The translations under genes were made by a program, and so were the position numbers. A stretch of 64,000 nucleotides of DNA, from the NCBI GenBank assembly GCA_963846165.1, contig CAWJUU010000008.1:372001-436000 (forward strand), in the 5' to 3' direction. Below the pieces are notes generated by a model. That model was not told the DNA's origin. It ran no database searches and saw nothing but the letters and a program-made list of their open reading frames with translations. The stretch comes from WHSW01 sp963846165. GTDB lineage: Bacteria > Actinomycetota > Thermoleophilia > Solirubrobacterales > 70-9. Shown here piece by piece: positions 26,273 through 35,774 of this stretch (positions within the stretch are counted from its first letter, which is position 1; each line of letters starts with the position of its first letter).

Positions 26273-27112
26273 ATGAGGCACGGCCACGGACACCGCGCGG
26301 CTCCCGTCCCACCTGCCGGGAGGCGGATCAGACAGCTCGCGCGGTGGCCAGGGTCGGCCTCTCGCTCCTCGGAGCCCTCTCGTTCCTCGGGCTCTGGGCG
26401 GCGCTGTCGGAGTGGAAGTTCGAGCCCGATCGTATTGCCGTCGCCGTTCGCGGTCGTCGACAACATGTGGGCGCTGCTCCAGGAGGGCCTCGTGGGCGAG
26501 GCTTTCCTGAAGAGCCTCCAGAAGACGATGATGGGCTGGGGGGCCGCGATGGCGATCGGCATTCCCATCGGGCTGCTGATGGGGCGCTACCGCTACGCGC
26601 GAGCGTTCTTCCACGATCTCGTCTACGTGCTCTCCAATGTGCCGCTCGTGGTCTATGCGGTGCTCTCGCTGGTGGTGTTCGGGATCAGTGACATCGGACC
26701 GGCGTTCGTGGTGATGCTGCTCGTGCTGCCGGCTGTCTCGATCAACGTGGCGGCCGGGGTCGCCTCGGCCGATCAGGGGCTGCTGGCGATGAGCCGTTCG
26801 TTCGGCCGGCGCGGGCCCACGGTGACGAGGTGGGTCATCGTGCCCGCCGTGCTGCCATTCCTGCTGGCCGCGGGCCGGGTCTCGTTCGCCGATTCGTGGA
26901 AGCTAGAGGCTCTGACCGAGACCTTCGGAAGCGCGAGCGGCGTCGGCTTTCAGATCCACAAGGCGTTCACGACGTTCTCGGTGCTCGACGCGCTCTCCTG
27001 GATGATGTTCTTCGTCATCTTCGTGCTCGTGGTCGAGCGCGTGCTCCTCGCTCCCGCCGAGCGGCGGATCTTCGCCTGGCGGAACCCGGGTAAGGCGAAG
27101 GGGCCGGACTGA
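26273..27112 (+). CDS. ABC transporter permease (SsuC/TauC type), N-terminal frameshift
   Basis: A six-helix inner-membrane permease. The conserved cytoplasmic loop that contacts the ATPase is in SADQGLLAMSRSFGRRGPTVTRWVIVPAVLPFLLAAGR. The first membrane segment (GLSLLGALSFLGLWAALSEW, from about 26355) is in a different frame from the rest (from IVLPSPFAVVDNMWALL, about 26432), so one extra base lies near 26425; a second may lie near 26340 if translation starts at ATG 26273, since GTG 26344 is the alternative start. The protein sequence is well preserved on both sides, which favours a sequence error over decay. The next permease starts 20 bp on. Confidence 0.78.
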   Translation: MRHGHGHRAAPVPPAGRRIRQLARWPGSASRSSEPSRSSGSGRRCRSGSSSPIVLPSPFAVVDNMWALLQEGLVGEAFLKSLQKTMMGWGAAMAIGIPIGLLMGRYRYARAFFHDLVYVLSNVPLVVYAVLSLVVFGISDIGPAFVVMLLVLPAVSINVAAGVASADQGLLAMSRSFGRRGPTVTRWVIVPAVLPFLLAAGRVSFADSWKLEALTETFGSASGVGFQIHKAFTTFSVLDALSWMMFFVIFVLVVERVLLAPAERRIFAWRNPGKAKGPD

Positions 27113-27132
27113 GGGCGCGGCCGAGCGCGGAC

Positions 27133-27994
27133 TTGGAAGACCTTCCCGGGATCGACCCGCGCGACGCGGACATCGCGGTCGAGACCCTCGACACCGTCGA
27201 CCCGCTTCCGGGCAGTCGGCGGCAAGGCATCTGGCGCGCCCTGACCTCCGACTTCGCGGCCGTGTGGACGGCTCGAATCCTGGCGGTGCTCCTGTGGGCG
27301 CTCGTCGGCTCGGAGATCGATCGCATTCCAGGGCCCGTCGAAGTCTTCGAGTTCCTGGGCGACCACAGCGAGCTGCTCTGGCCGAACATCTGGGTCACCC
27401 TCCAATCCGCGCTGTACGCGCTCCCGATCATCCTCGTCGTCGGCATCCTGCTCGGCTTCGCGATGGGTCGCTGGTGGCCCATCCGCTACTTCTTCACCGA
27501 CCTGGTGATGGTGCGGCATCGCCCTCCCGGCGTTCATCTGGGCTCTGCTGGCGGTGATGTGGTGGGGCTTCGGCGACATCGGCCCGATCTTCGTCGCCTG
27601 CGTGTCGGCGACGCCGATGCTGATCGTCAGCACGCGACAGGGGGCGCAGGCGGTGGACGGCGACCTGCAGAAGATGTCCACGGCCTACAGGGTCCCCATG
27701 TTGCGTCAGTTTCGCCAGCTCGTGCTGCCGACGATGAGCGAGTACATCATCGCCGGGTTCCGGTTTGCGACGCTTGCGGCATGGGGCGCGATCCTCCTGG
27801 TCGAGTTCTTCGGCAGCGAGGAGGGCATCGGCTTTCAGGCCAACTACTGGTACGACGCCGGAAGCTTCACCGGCATGCTGGCCTGGGGCTTCGTGATGCT
27901 GGTGGTGATCGTCGCGATCGACAAGCTGATCATGGAGCCGGTCCTGCGCCGGACCCGCCGCTGGCGAGCGGAGAGCACTTCCTGGACGTTGTAG
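27133..27994 (+). CDS. second ABC transporter permease, frameshifted
   Basis: Partner permease of the same transporter. It has a longer cytoplasmic N-terminus (IDPRDADIAVETLDTVDPLPGSR), a first helix VWTARILAVLLWALVGSEI, and the EAA-type loop QAVDGDLQKMSTAYRVPMLRQFRQLVLPTMSEYIIAGFR. Near 27514 one extra base separates FFTDLVMV from IALPAFIWALLAVMWWGFGDIGP. Two different permeases suggest a heterodimer. The TTG start at 27133 has no strong ribosome-binding site. A small lipoprotein gene follows in the same frame as this gene's 3' half. Confidence 0.75.
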
Positions 27995-28015
27995 GGCGCG
28001 GGCTCATCGCCGCGC

Positions 28016-28576
28016 GTGCTCGTGAGCCTCGTGCTGCTCGGGTGCTCCGACGATGCGGACGAGCCGGCGACCGACTTCGTGCAGAAGCCCGACAGCCGCC
28101 TCGTCAAGGTGCAGTCCGTCGGCCTGGCGGCATTCGGGCCGATCAACCCCCACACCGCGATCCCCGCCGACGCCGTGGCGGCATTCGGCGAGCCGTCCTC
28201 GATCGATCGGCACGGCGAGCTCTGCGCACGCCGATGGCCCGACATCGGGCTGACGATCGACTTCGCGGCGCCGGGCGGTGGCGACCCGTGCGGTGCGGCG
28301 GCGGGCATCGAGCCGCTCAGGCTCGCGCGCCCAGCCGCGGCGGAGGCCGACTGGCGCACCGCCGAGGGCATCCGACCGGGAATGTCGGTTGCCAAGGCAC
28401 GCCGGATCTACCCCGAGGCGCATCGGGGGCGATCGGGCGACTGGCTGGTGCTCGTCGAGCCGCCGGCGCCAACCGGCTCGCAGGCACGGCCGGTGCTGGC
28501 CGTGACGACGGCGAACGGCCGGGTCGACGCCCTGATATTCCCGATCGACTCGCGTTCGGGGCTAGCCGACTCGTAG
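28016..28576 (+). CDS. small putative lipoprotein of unknown function
   Basis: 186 residues beginning MLVSLVLLGCSDD, which looks like the end of a lipoprotein signal peptide with lipobox LLGC. The signal is unusually short and lacks basic residues; no in-frame ATG, GTG or TTG exists between the permease stop and GTG 28016, so either the true start is non-standard or bases are missing. The body has PADAVAAFGEPSSIDRHGELCARRWPDIGLTIDFAAPGG, with two or three cysteines, and GIRPGMSVAKARRIYP. I do not recognise the family. It overlaps the convergent ThDP enzyme gene by 15 bp. Confidence 0.6.
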   Translation: MLVSLVLLGCSDDADEPATDFVQKPDSRLVKVQSVGLAAFGPINPHTAIPADAVAAFGEPSSIDRHGELCARRWPDIGLTIDFAAPGGGDPCGAAAGIEPLRLARPAAAEADWRTAEGIRPGMSVAKARRIYPEAHRGRSGDWLVLVEPPAPTGSQARPVLAVTTANGRVDALIFPIDSRSGLADS

Positions 28577-30148
28577 CTCTATCAGGGTCGGCTCGGGGGC
28601 CGCGAAGGCCTCCGCGAGCAGCGACGGCAGCGACTCCGGATCGTCGGTGGCCTCGCCACGTGCCCCGAGGGCACGGGCGGCGGCGGGAAAGTCCGGGCCT
28701 GCCAGATCGACCCCGAGTGGCCGCTGACCGCGCTCGAGCATCTCGCGCCGGATCTCGCCGTATCCGCCGTCGTTGACGACGACGACCGCGAGCGCCAGCC
28801 CGAGCTCGGCGGCGACCGCGAGCTCGGGGAGCGTGAACATCGCCCCGCCGTCGCCGATCAGCACCAGCACCTGGCGCTCGGGATGGGCGAGCTTCGCGCC
28901 GATCGCGGCGGGGATCCCGTATCCGAGGGGCGCGAACCCGCCCGGGTACAGGAAGCGGCGCGGTGCGCAGCGCGCCAGCAGGTGGACGGCGCCGTAGTAG
29001 CACGCCCTCGTCGAGTCGCCGACGACGATCGAGTCGTCGTCGAGAGTGCGCTCGAGCGCCGCGATCAGGCCCCCGTATGCCCCGCCGTCGGCGAGCGCCT
29101 CCGCTCGCAGCTCGCTGCGAAGCGATTCCGCCGTGTTCGCGCCGCGATCGCGTGGCGCCGCGGTGGTCAGCGTCGCGAGTAGCGCCGCCAGCGCGTCAGC
29201 GGCATCGGCGACGATCGCGACCGAGGCGGGCGCGTTCTTGTCGCGCTGGGCGGGGTCGATGTCGATGCGGACGAGGTTGCCGGAAAGCGGCAGCGGAGGA
29301 TCGCGCCACAGATCCGACTCGGCGAGCTCGGTGCCGACCGCCAATACAGCATCGCATTCGCCCAGGAACCGCTGCGCGGCGGGCAGCCGCAGCGAGGCTC
29401 CGAGCGAAACCGGGTCGCGCTCGGAGACCGTCCCCTTTCCGTTCGTGGTCGTGATCACCGGGGCGGCGAGGGTCCGCGCCAGCTCGAGCGCCACACGCCC
29501 TGCCCCGACGGCTCCGCCCCCGAGAACGATCGCGGCGCTCTGCGCATCCCGCAGGAGCGCGGCGGCTTCCGCGACCGCCGCGGGGTCGGGGGTGGGGGGC
29601 GCCGGTGCGGTCGGAGGGGCGTCCGGAGGCTGGCCGCTCGCCGACATGACGTCGAGCGGGATCTCGACGTAGGCCGGCCGCGGACGGCCCGCTGAGAAGC
29701 TCGCGAACGCCGCGTCGATCGCGGCGGCGGCTTGCGCGGGCCCTTCCACCCTGACCGCCGAGGCCGCGATCGCCTCCATCGCGCCGCGCTGGTCGCGCAC
29801 TTCGTGGAGATGGCCGGTGTCCCGTCCGGCCACGGAGTCGCTCATCCCGGGGGCGATTACCAGCATCGGAATCGAGTCGGCGTGCGCGGTCGCCACCGCG
29901 GTGGCGAGGTTCAGCACCCCGGGCCCGCTCGTCGCGACGCAGACGGCGAGGCCACCGCCGCTGCGCGCGTAGCCGTCCGCCGCATAGCCGGCGCCCTGCT
30001 CGTGCCGTGGGGTCACGTGCTCGATCGAGGACTCGGCGAGACAGCGGTAAAGCGGCAGGTTGTGGGTGCCGGGGATCCCGAAGGCGTGCCGGACGCCGTG
30101 GCTCTCGAGCCGGGCGACCACCGCCTCAGCGGTCGTCAGAGCCGGCAC
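28562..30148 (-). CDS. thiamine-diphosphate-dependent 2-oxo acid decarboxylase / ALS-like enzyme (AruI-like)
   Basis: A 528-residue ThDP enzyme with the PYR domain (catalytic Glu in TPRHEQGAGYAADGYAR), central domain and PP domain (ThDP/Mg2+ motif LIGDGGAMFTLPELA...VVNDGGYGEI). The segments GIPGTHNLPLYR, AHADSIPMLVI, GRDTGHLHEVRDQRGAM and RPRPAYVEIPLDVM recall, from memory, the 5-guanidino-2-oxopentanoate decarboxylase (AruI) branch of the ALS family more than biosynthetic acetolactate synthases; this needs a search. No small regulatory subunit gene is adjacent. It heads away from the transporter operon and follows the SDR gene on - by 25 bp, so the four - strand genes 28562-33284 are probably one operon. 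Confidence 0.83.
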   Translation of the reverse strand: MPALTTAEAVVARLESHGVRHAFGIPGTHNLPLYRCLAESSIEHVTPRHEQGAGYAADGYARSGGGLAVCVATSGPGVLNLATAVATAHADSIPMLVIAPGMSDSVAGRDTGHLHEVRDQRGAMEAIAASAVRVEGPAQAAAAIDAAFASFSAGRPRPAYVEIPLDVMSASGQPPDAPPTAPAPPTPDPAAVAEAAALLRDAQSAAIVLGGGAVGAGRVALELARTLAAPVITTTNGKGTVSERDPVSLGASLRLPAAQRFLGECDAVLAVGTELAESDLWRDPPLPLSGNLVRIDIDPAQRDKNAPASVAIVADAADALAALLATLTTAAPRDRGANTAESLRSELRAEALADGGAYGGLIAALERTLDDDSIVVGDSTRACYYGAVHLLARCAPRRFLYPGGFAPLGYGIPAAIGAKLAHPERQVLVLIGDGGAMFTLPELAVAAELGLALAVVVVNDGGYGEIRREMLERGQRPLGVDLAGPDFPAAARALGARGEATDDPESLPSLLAEAFAAPEPTLIELRVG

Positions 30149-30173
30149 GGGCTGCGGATCTCTTGGCCGGCGG

Positions 30174-30961
30174 TCAAAGCATGATCCGGCCCCCGGCGAC
30201 GTCGAGCGTGACGCCGGTCAGCCAGGCGGCCGAGTCGGAGACCAGAAACAGGGTTGCCAGCGCGCAGTCCTCGGGCGTGCCGATCCTTCCCAGTGGCGAC
30301 ATCTCGGCCACCTTGCGCCGAGCATCGACATCCATGATCCGCTCGACGCGCTCCGAGGTGACGGTGGCGGGGGCGATCGAGTTGACGCGAACGCCGTGCG
30401 GACCGAGCTCCTTGGCGACGTGCCGGGTGAACTGGATCACACCGGCCTTGGCGGCCGCGTAGGAGGCCGTGAGCAGCTTGTCGAGGTAGCGTCCGCCGTT
30501 CGACGACATCGTCACGATCACCCCGCTGCGGCGCTCGATCATCGCCGGCACGATCGCCCTGACGGTGAGGAACGTCGAGGTCAGGTTCAAGTCGATGACC
30601 TGGCGCCACTCGCGCTCCGTGATCTCCTCAATCGGCGTGAAGGCGCCGAACCCGCCCGCAAACGGAAGCAGGATGTCGATCGGCCCCAGCTCGGAGTGCA
30701 CGTCGATCGCGCACCCGCTCGATCTCGGCCAGCTCGCTGACGTCGGCGCCGATCCCGATCGCCTCGGCGCCTGCCTCGTGGAGCTCGCCGACCATGGCGT
30801 CGAGTCCGGCCTGCGAACGGGCGTTGACGGCTACCTTGACCCCGTTCGCGGCCAGCATCCGCGCAGGTCGCCGCGCCGATCCCCTTCGACCCGCCAGTGA
30901 CCAGCGCGACCCGACCGGCGAGGTCCGGGTAGGTGGGGATCGGCCGCGGCTCGGTCGACAC
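30174..30961 (-). pseudogene. short-chain dehydrogenase/reductase, frameshifted twice
   Basis: A classical SDR of about 260 residues if the frame is mended. N-terminus: AGRVALVTGGSKGIGAAT (TGxxxGxG cofactor loop). Middle: NGVKVAVNARSQAGLDAMVGEL. C-terminal part: NLTSTFLTVRAIVPAMI, MSSNGGRY (Ser), SYAAAKAGV (catalytic Tyr-x3-Lys), VNSIAPATV. One extra base is needed near 30858 and another near 30706. The residues flanking each shift match the family, so the gene may well be intact in the organism. GTG 30961 lies 6 nt from the stop of the upstream dehydrogenase gene. Confidence 0.78.
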
Positions 30962-30966
30962 GGCGG

Positions 30967-31943
30967 TCAGGAGCGGGCTGCGTGGACCTCGGGGTTGACC
31001 GGGCGATCCGGCGGCTCCCCGGTGAGCGCGCGAGCCACCTCTTCCGCGGCGCGACGCTGCAGCTCGGCCTGGGCCTCGACCGAGTAGAAGGCCATGTGGG
31101 GCGTCAGGACGGCGCGCGGATGGCTGCGAAGCGGGTGGTCAGGCGGCGGCGGCTCGGTCTCGGTGACGTCGAGCGCCAGCCCACTGAGCGCACCCGAGTC
31201 GAGCGCCTCGACCGCGGCGTCCATGTCCACAAGCGGGCCCCGGGCGGTGTTGACCACGATCGGCGCGCGGCGCATTCCGGCGATCGATTCGGCGTTGACA
31301 GGTGCCGTGTATCGGGGGTGAGCGGCACGTGCAGGGAGACGAAGTCGGCTTCGGCGACCGCCTCTTCGAAGCTGCACGCTCGTTCGGCGGGCACGCGCCA
31401 ATCCTCCACGATAGGGGTCGAACCCGACGGGCTCGATCCCGAAGCCTCGAGCGCGATCGACGACGCGGGCGCCGATCCCGCCGACGCCGATCACCGCGAG
31501 CCGGCGCCCCTGGAGTCGGTGCACGCTGCCGTGCGGAACGCTCCAGCCTCCCTCGCGGACCGAGAGCCCGGCGTGGAAGACGCCCCGCGCCAGCGCGAGC
31601 AGCAGCGCCATCGCGTGGTCTGCGACATCGTCGAGACAGTAGTCGGGGACATAGGTGACGAGAAGCTTGCGCTCGGTCGCGGCGTCGACGTCGATGTTGT
31701 CGTAGCCGATCCCGTATCGCGAGATGATCCGGCAGCCGGCGTCGGCCGCAGCGGCGACGACCGACGCCGGGATCGTCGCGAAGCAGACGAGCATCGCATC
31801 GCAGTCGCTGCGCAGCCTCGACCAGCTCCGCCTCGCTCGTCCCGGGGGCGAGCACGAGCTCCGCTCCGATGCGGCTCGAGGATCGCCCGCTCGGCGTCGA
31901 GGTCTTCGAAGACGTGGTCGGTGACGAGGACCTTGATCGCCAT
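30967..31943 (-). pseudogene. D-2-hydroxyacid dehydrogenase, four frameshifts
   Basis: Reading across shifts near 31866, 31812, 31410 and 31306 restores a protein of about 325 residues: KVLVTDHVFEDLDAERAIL, then GAELVLAPGTSEAELVEAA, IISRYGIGYDNIDVDAA, the NAD loop GVGGIGARVVDRA, FEEAVAEADFVSLHVPLTP, NTARGPLVD with the catalytic Arg, the catalytic Glu in DVTETEP, and TPHMAFYS with the catalytic His. All catalytic residues are present. The first three shifts correspond to one extra base each; the last fits one missing base. This is the most disrupted gene in the window. ATG 31943 is 15 nt after the M24 gene stop. Confidence 0.78.
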
Positions 31944-31957
31944 CGGGCGGCCGCCTC

Positions 31958-33284
31958 TTAGGCGAGGGCGTAGTCGTAGAACGGGTGCCGCGTGAACAGC
32001 ACCGGGCCGTCCTTGGTGACCAGCAGGTTCTCCTCCAGGCGCACGGTCTGCTCGAGCCCGGGATGGCCCGCGAACGTCTCGGCCGCGAAGTACATGCCCT
32101 CTTGGAGCTCGACCGGATAGTCGAGCGAGTAGGCGCGCGAGATCCACATGCCCTCGTACAGCGAGAGCCCGATCGAGTGCGCGAACTGCTGCAGGGTCAC
32201 GGTCCGGTACTCGTCGTCGGCGTACTTGGGGAACTTGGCGGCCACGTCGGCGGTCGTGTTGCCGGCCTTCATCTGCTCGATCGCCGCGTACATCGACTCG
32301 TAGCACTCCTTGTAGAGGTCCTGCTCCTTCTGGGTCATCTCGCCGTCGACCTTGAAGGTGCGGACGAAGTCGACGAAGTAGCCGCCCGGGCCGACCGCGT
32401 TCTGGTCGACTGATCACCAGATCGCCCTGCCGGATGACCTTGTCGGTGTGCCAGCGGCGGTAGGGGCTCGTGTTGCCGCCCGAGGCGACGATGATGTCGT
32501 AGACGAAGTCGAAGCCGTGCTCGTAGAGGTATTCGTTGACCTTCGCCGTGATGTAGCTCTCCTTGACGCCGGGCTTCAGCCACTCGTTCTCGATCTTCCA
32601 GAACGAGGTGTCGCCGATCGCGCTGGAGATCTTCAGGCACTCGATCTCGTCCGGTGTCTTGATCACGCGTGCCCCCGACATCGCCGGCCATGCGCTCGTC
32701 GTGTTCAGCTGCTTGCGCTCGAACGCGGCCGCCGCCGACGGGTCGTAGATGTCGATCCCGACCGGCTCGTCCTCGACCCCGTTCTCCTTCAGGACCTCGA
32801 CGATCGAGTCGACCATGCGGTCGACCATCATCTCCTCGGCCGTCTCCGCCCATTTCCAGGTGATCGCCGGGCGGATGTTCCCATTCAGCCACGGGGCGTC
32901 GATCTTCGCGCACTCGAGATCGGAGCCGGCGGTCTCGAAGAGCACCGGTTCGCCATCACGTGGAAGGACGCAATAGCGGATGAAGATGTTGTTCTTCCAG
33001 TTGCCCTGGAAGACCCCCGTGATGTAGCGCACGTTCTCGCCGACGAAGCAGACCAGGGCGCCGAGGTCGTGCTTCTCCATCATCATCCGGGCGCGATTGA
33101 GGCGGTCCCGGCGCATGCGGTCGAAGTCGACCCGTCCCTGCCAGTCCGTCCCCGTCGTGCTGTAGACGCGACGCGGCTCGAACTCGTGCGGCTTGCCGAG
33201 GAACGCGAGGTCCATCCCCTTGCCGAATTCGGTCACGCCGTTGCCCTGCGCCTGCAGATGGCTGTCGGTGGGTTGATCGAGCAT
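31958..33284 (-). CDS. M24-family (creatinase/prolidase-fold) metallohydrolase, one frameshift
   Basis: About 440 residues. The N-terminal domain carries FDRMRRDRLNRARMMMEK and NVRYITGVFQGNW; the pita-bread domain retains all five metal ligands: Asp in the VDQNAVGP segment, Asp in YFVDFVRTF, His in FAHSIGL, Glu in AAETFAG and Glu in RLEENLLV. One extra base at about 32412 breaks the frame between GDLVI and VDQNAVG. Members of M24 cleave Xaa-Pro peptides, creatine, ectoine or DMSP; the fold alone does not say which. It is the first gene of a probable - strand operon with the dehydrogenase, SDR and ThDP enzyme. Confidence 0.82.
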
Positions 33285-33437
33285 TCTCGTCGCCTCCCTC
33301 GCGTTACCCGGGCCAGTCGTCCCGCTGTCTGCGGCGCACGCGTGCCTGGGGAATCCGCGTAGAAAAGTACTAGTAACGATCCAAAGCCCAGATTTGTAGC
33401 CATGCTACATGAGTTCAGAGCCACTGTCTAGGCGTGC
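33285..33437. promoter_or_regulatory. intergenic region with palindromes between the two M24 genes
   Basis: Contains AAGTACTAGTAACG (33365-33378), a copy of the ACTAAC-type motif, and the perfect interrupted palindrome TGTAGC-CAT-GCTACA (33395-33409). The GGGAGG of the M24 gene at 33284 is close to its ATG. No further gene is seen. Confidence 0.55.
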
Positions 33438-34689
33438 TCAGTCGATCAGCAGGCGACGATCGAACCCGGTCCGGGTCAGCGAGACCCCGCCACCCTCGGC
33501 GACGACGATCGTGTCCTCGAGCCGAACGCCACCTCCGCCGGGCACGTCGGGGACCCAGATCAGGGGCTCGATCGCCATCGTCATCCCTGCCTGGAGCTCG
33601 ACCGTCTCGGCACCGCGCAGCGCCTCGCCGACATACGGAGGCTCGTTCGCCCCGACCCCGATCCCGTGGCCGATGAACAGCGACAGGAAGGAGTCTCCGA
33701 ACCCCCGCTCCTCGCCCTCCGCGCGCACCGCGGCGGCGACTTCGTCGTTCGTGTTGCCCGGTTGCATCGCCTCGGTCGCCGCTGCGAGCGCATGGCGCAC
33801 GGCGGTGAAGATCTCCCGCTGGCGTGGGCTCGGCTCCCCGCAGATCACCGTGCGGCCCATATCGGCGTAGTAGCCGCTCCACATCGCCCCGATATCGATG
33901 AAGACCAGGTCGCCCTCGCGGATCAGCTTGTCCGAGGCGAAGCGGTTCGGCGGGCTCATGTGCTCTCCCGAGGCGACGAACGGCGTCGCCAGGTGCGCCA
34001 TCTCCCCGCCCAGGCGGTAGAGCGTGTGCATGGCGTCGGCGACGACGTCGTATTCGCGTACCCCTGGCTTCACGGCGGCGATCGCCGACTCGGTCACGGC
34101 CTCCGCGATCGCGCACGCCTCCTGCATCACTGCCAGCTCGAGGTCGGACTTGACCATCCGCGCCGCCTGCATCAGGCCGTCGCCGTCGGTCAGCTCGGCG
34201 TTCGGCAGCGCCCGAGACAGCTCCTGGACCTGCGCATAGGCAAGCTCGTCAAGTCCGATCACCCCGCGCTCGAGCCCGAGCCGCTCGAGCGCAGGAGCAA
34301 TCACCTCATCGACGGCGCCCGCGATCAGGCCTCGCGCCTCCATGATCGGCACGGTCTCCACGTGCTCGATCCACGGCATCACGTCGCGCACACGGTCGAC
34401 CTCGCCCCCCGAGCAGAACAGGACGCAGTGACCCGTCCTCGGCCAGCAGGCAGCCGTTGAGCAGCGCGCTCTTGCCCTGAATGATCTGCGGACGCAGGCC
34501 GGTCAGGAAGCGAACGTTCTCGTCCCTCCACAGCAGCAGCGCGTTCAGGGTCGAGCCGGCGAGCTGCGTCCTCGCACGCTCGAGCCGCTGCCGGCGAAGC
34601 TCGGCAAAGTCGATTCTCGCCTCGTAGTCGACCGCGAAGGCTCCGTGCGCGTAGGAGCCGAGGCCGCTGCGCTGATCGATCCGCTCCAC
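33438..34689 (-). CDS. second M24-family metallohydrolase (Xaa-Pro peptidase-like), one frameshift
   Basis: About 416 residues. N-terminal domain: DFAELRRQRLERARTQL, LLLWRDENVRFLTGLRP. C-terminal pita-bread domain with complete metal site: LVFIDIGAMWSGYYADMGRT, FIGHGIGVGANEPPY, TMAIEPLIWVP and GGGVRLEDTIVV. One extra base near 34433 separates LLAEDG from VLFCSGGEVDRVRDVMPW. It is only distantly similar to the neighbouring M24 protein, so this is not a recent duplication. Upstream lies the intergenic region with the ATPase promoter. Confidence 0.82.
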
Positions 34690-34750
34690 CGTGTCTGCCC
34701 TTCGCTTCGCCGGGCGCCGCCTGCAACCGCTCGGGGCGAGCGCGCCGACA

Positions 34751-34766
34751 CAGTACCACTAACACC
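34751..34766. promoter_or_regulatory. ACTAAC-type motif upstream of the second M24 gene
   Basis: CAGTACCACTAACACC. One of six related sequences in the 24.8-41.6 kb island; it lies 62 bp upstream of the M24 start and 35 bp before the -35 of the divergent ATPase gene. Confidence 0.45.
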
Positions 34767-34800
34767 TCGGCTTGCCCGACGGCCGAGGCTGCGAGCCTGC

Positions 34801-34829
34801 TTGACTTCGCCAGACCAAGCGGATACAGT
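34801..34829 (+). promoter_or_regulatory. promoter of the ABC ATPase operon
   Basis: -35 TTGACT (34801-34806), 17-bp spacer, -10 TACAGT (34824-34829), followed by the same GCGCTGT block as at 24.98 kb, giving ACAG-N8-CTGT across the start site. In both promoters CTTGACTTC precedes and GGATACAGTAGC surrounds the -10. Confidence 0.75.
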
Positions 34830-34896
34830 AGCCGCGCTGTCGCCTCTTTAGTGCAACTGTTGACCAGGGGGATCGCATCCTTCCAGGAGGAGCCTG

Positions 34897-35712
34897 ATGG
34901 CTAGGTTGGTGGCGCAGAACGTGAGGAAGGTCTTCCCGCCGCGTGTTGCGGGCCAGGGGTCGGTCACCGCGATCACCAACGTCAGCTTCGAGATGGAGGG
35001 CCATACCTTCGTCTCGCTGGTCGGGCCTTCGGGATGCGGCAAGAGCACCTTCCTGAACCTCGTCTCGGGGGTCGAGCTCCCTACCGCGGGAAAGCTGGAG
35101 CTGGTCGGAGAGGGCTCGCCGGACGTTCGTATCGGCTACGTCTTCCAGGATCCGCGGCTGCTCCCCTGGCGGTCGGTCCTCGACAACATCCTCTACGTCC
35201 AGGATCACGGTGACCGGGCCGCGCGCAAGGCCCGGGCAAACGAGTTCCTGAAGCTGGTCGGCCTCGAGTCCGAGGGCGCGATGTACCCGGGTCAGCTGAG
35301 CGGCGGCATGCAGCAGAGGGTCGGCATCGCCCGGGCGCTTTCGGTCGATCCCGGGCTGCTGCTCATGGACGAGCCGTTCAGCCACCTCGACGCGATCACC
35401 GCCCGGTCGATGCGCGAGGAGCTCCAACACCTCTGGCAGACGACGGGGGCGGGCGTGCTCTTCGTCACCCACGACGTGTTGGAGGCAGTGCTGCTCTCGA
35501 ATCGCGTCCTGATAATGAGCAGCGTCGGCGAGATCTACCGTGACATCGAGATCAAGCTGCCCTATCCGCGACTTCAGACCGACCACGAGGTGGTGACGTT
35601 GCAGGCCGACATCCTCGAGCTGTTCGAGCTCATGGAAGCCGAGAGCGGCCGCCGCAACGGCGGCTCTCCCGAGGGCGAGGTGAAGCGCTCCGAGCTCGAG
35701 GCGCCCGGCTAG
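34897..35712 (+). CDS. ABC transporter ATP-binding protein (SsuB/TauB type)
   Basis: 271 residues with Walker A GPSGCGKST (about 43-51), Q-loop FQDPRLLPW, signature LSGGMQQR, Walker B LLLMDEPFSHLD and H-loop VTHD. The FQDPRLLPW form is typical of ATPases for nitrate, sulfonate and taurine transporters, which fits the binding protein and permeases at 25-28 kb. There is no other ATPase near those genes, and both loci have the same promoter, so I infer they form one transporter. AGGAGG lies 6 nt before the ATG. The gene leads an operon of four. Confidence 0.92.
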   Translation: MARLVAQNVRKVFPPRVAGQGSVTAITNVSFEMEGHTFVSLVGPSGCGKSTFLNLVSGVELPTAGKLELVGEGSPDVRIGYVFQDPRLLPWRSVLDNILYVQDHGDRAARKARANEFLKLVGLESEGAMYPGQLSGGMQQRVGIARALSVDPGLLLMDEPFSHLDAITARSMREELQHLWQTTGAGVLFVTHDVLEAVLLSNRVLIMSSVGEIYRDIEIKLPYPRLQTDHEVVTLQADILELFELMEAESGRRNGGSPEGEVKRSELEAPG

Positions 35713-35774
35713 CCGCGCCGCCCAGCCCGTTTCGTCGACCGTCAAACAGCAGCGACCGAGGAGGTCACAGGCCC

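Noticed and set aside
31958..33284. DMSP lyase (DddP), creatinase or ectoine hydrolase
   Set aside because: All belong to the M24 fold, and the metal ligands fit a metal-using member. Nothing in the sequence I can read separates these substrates, so no specific name is given.
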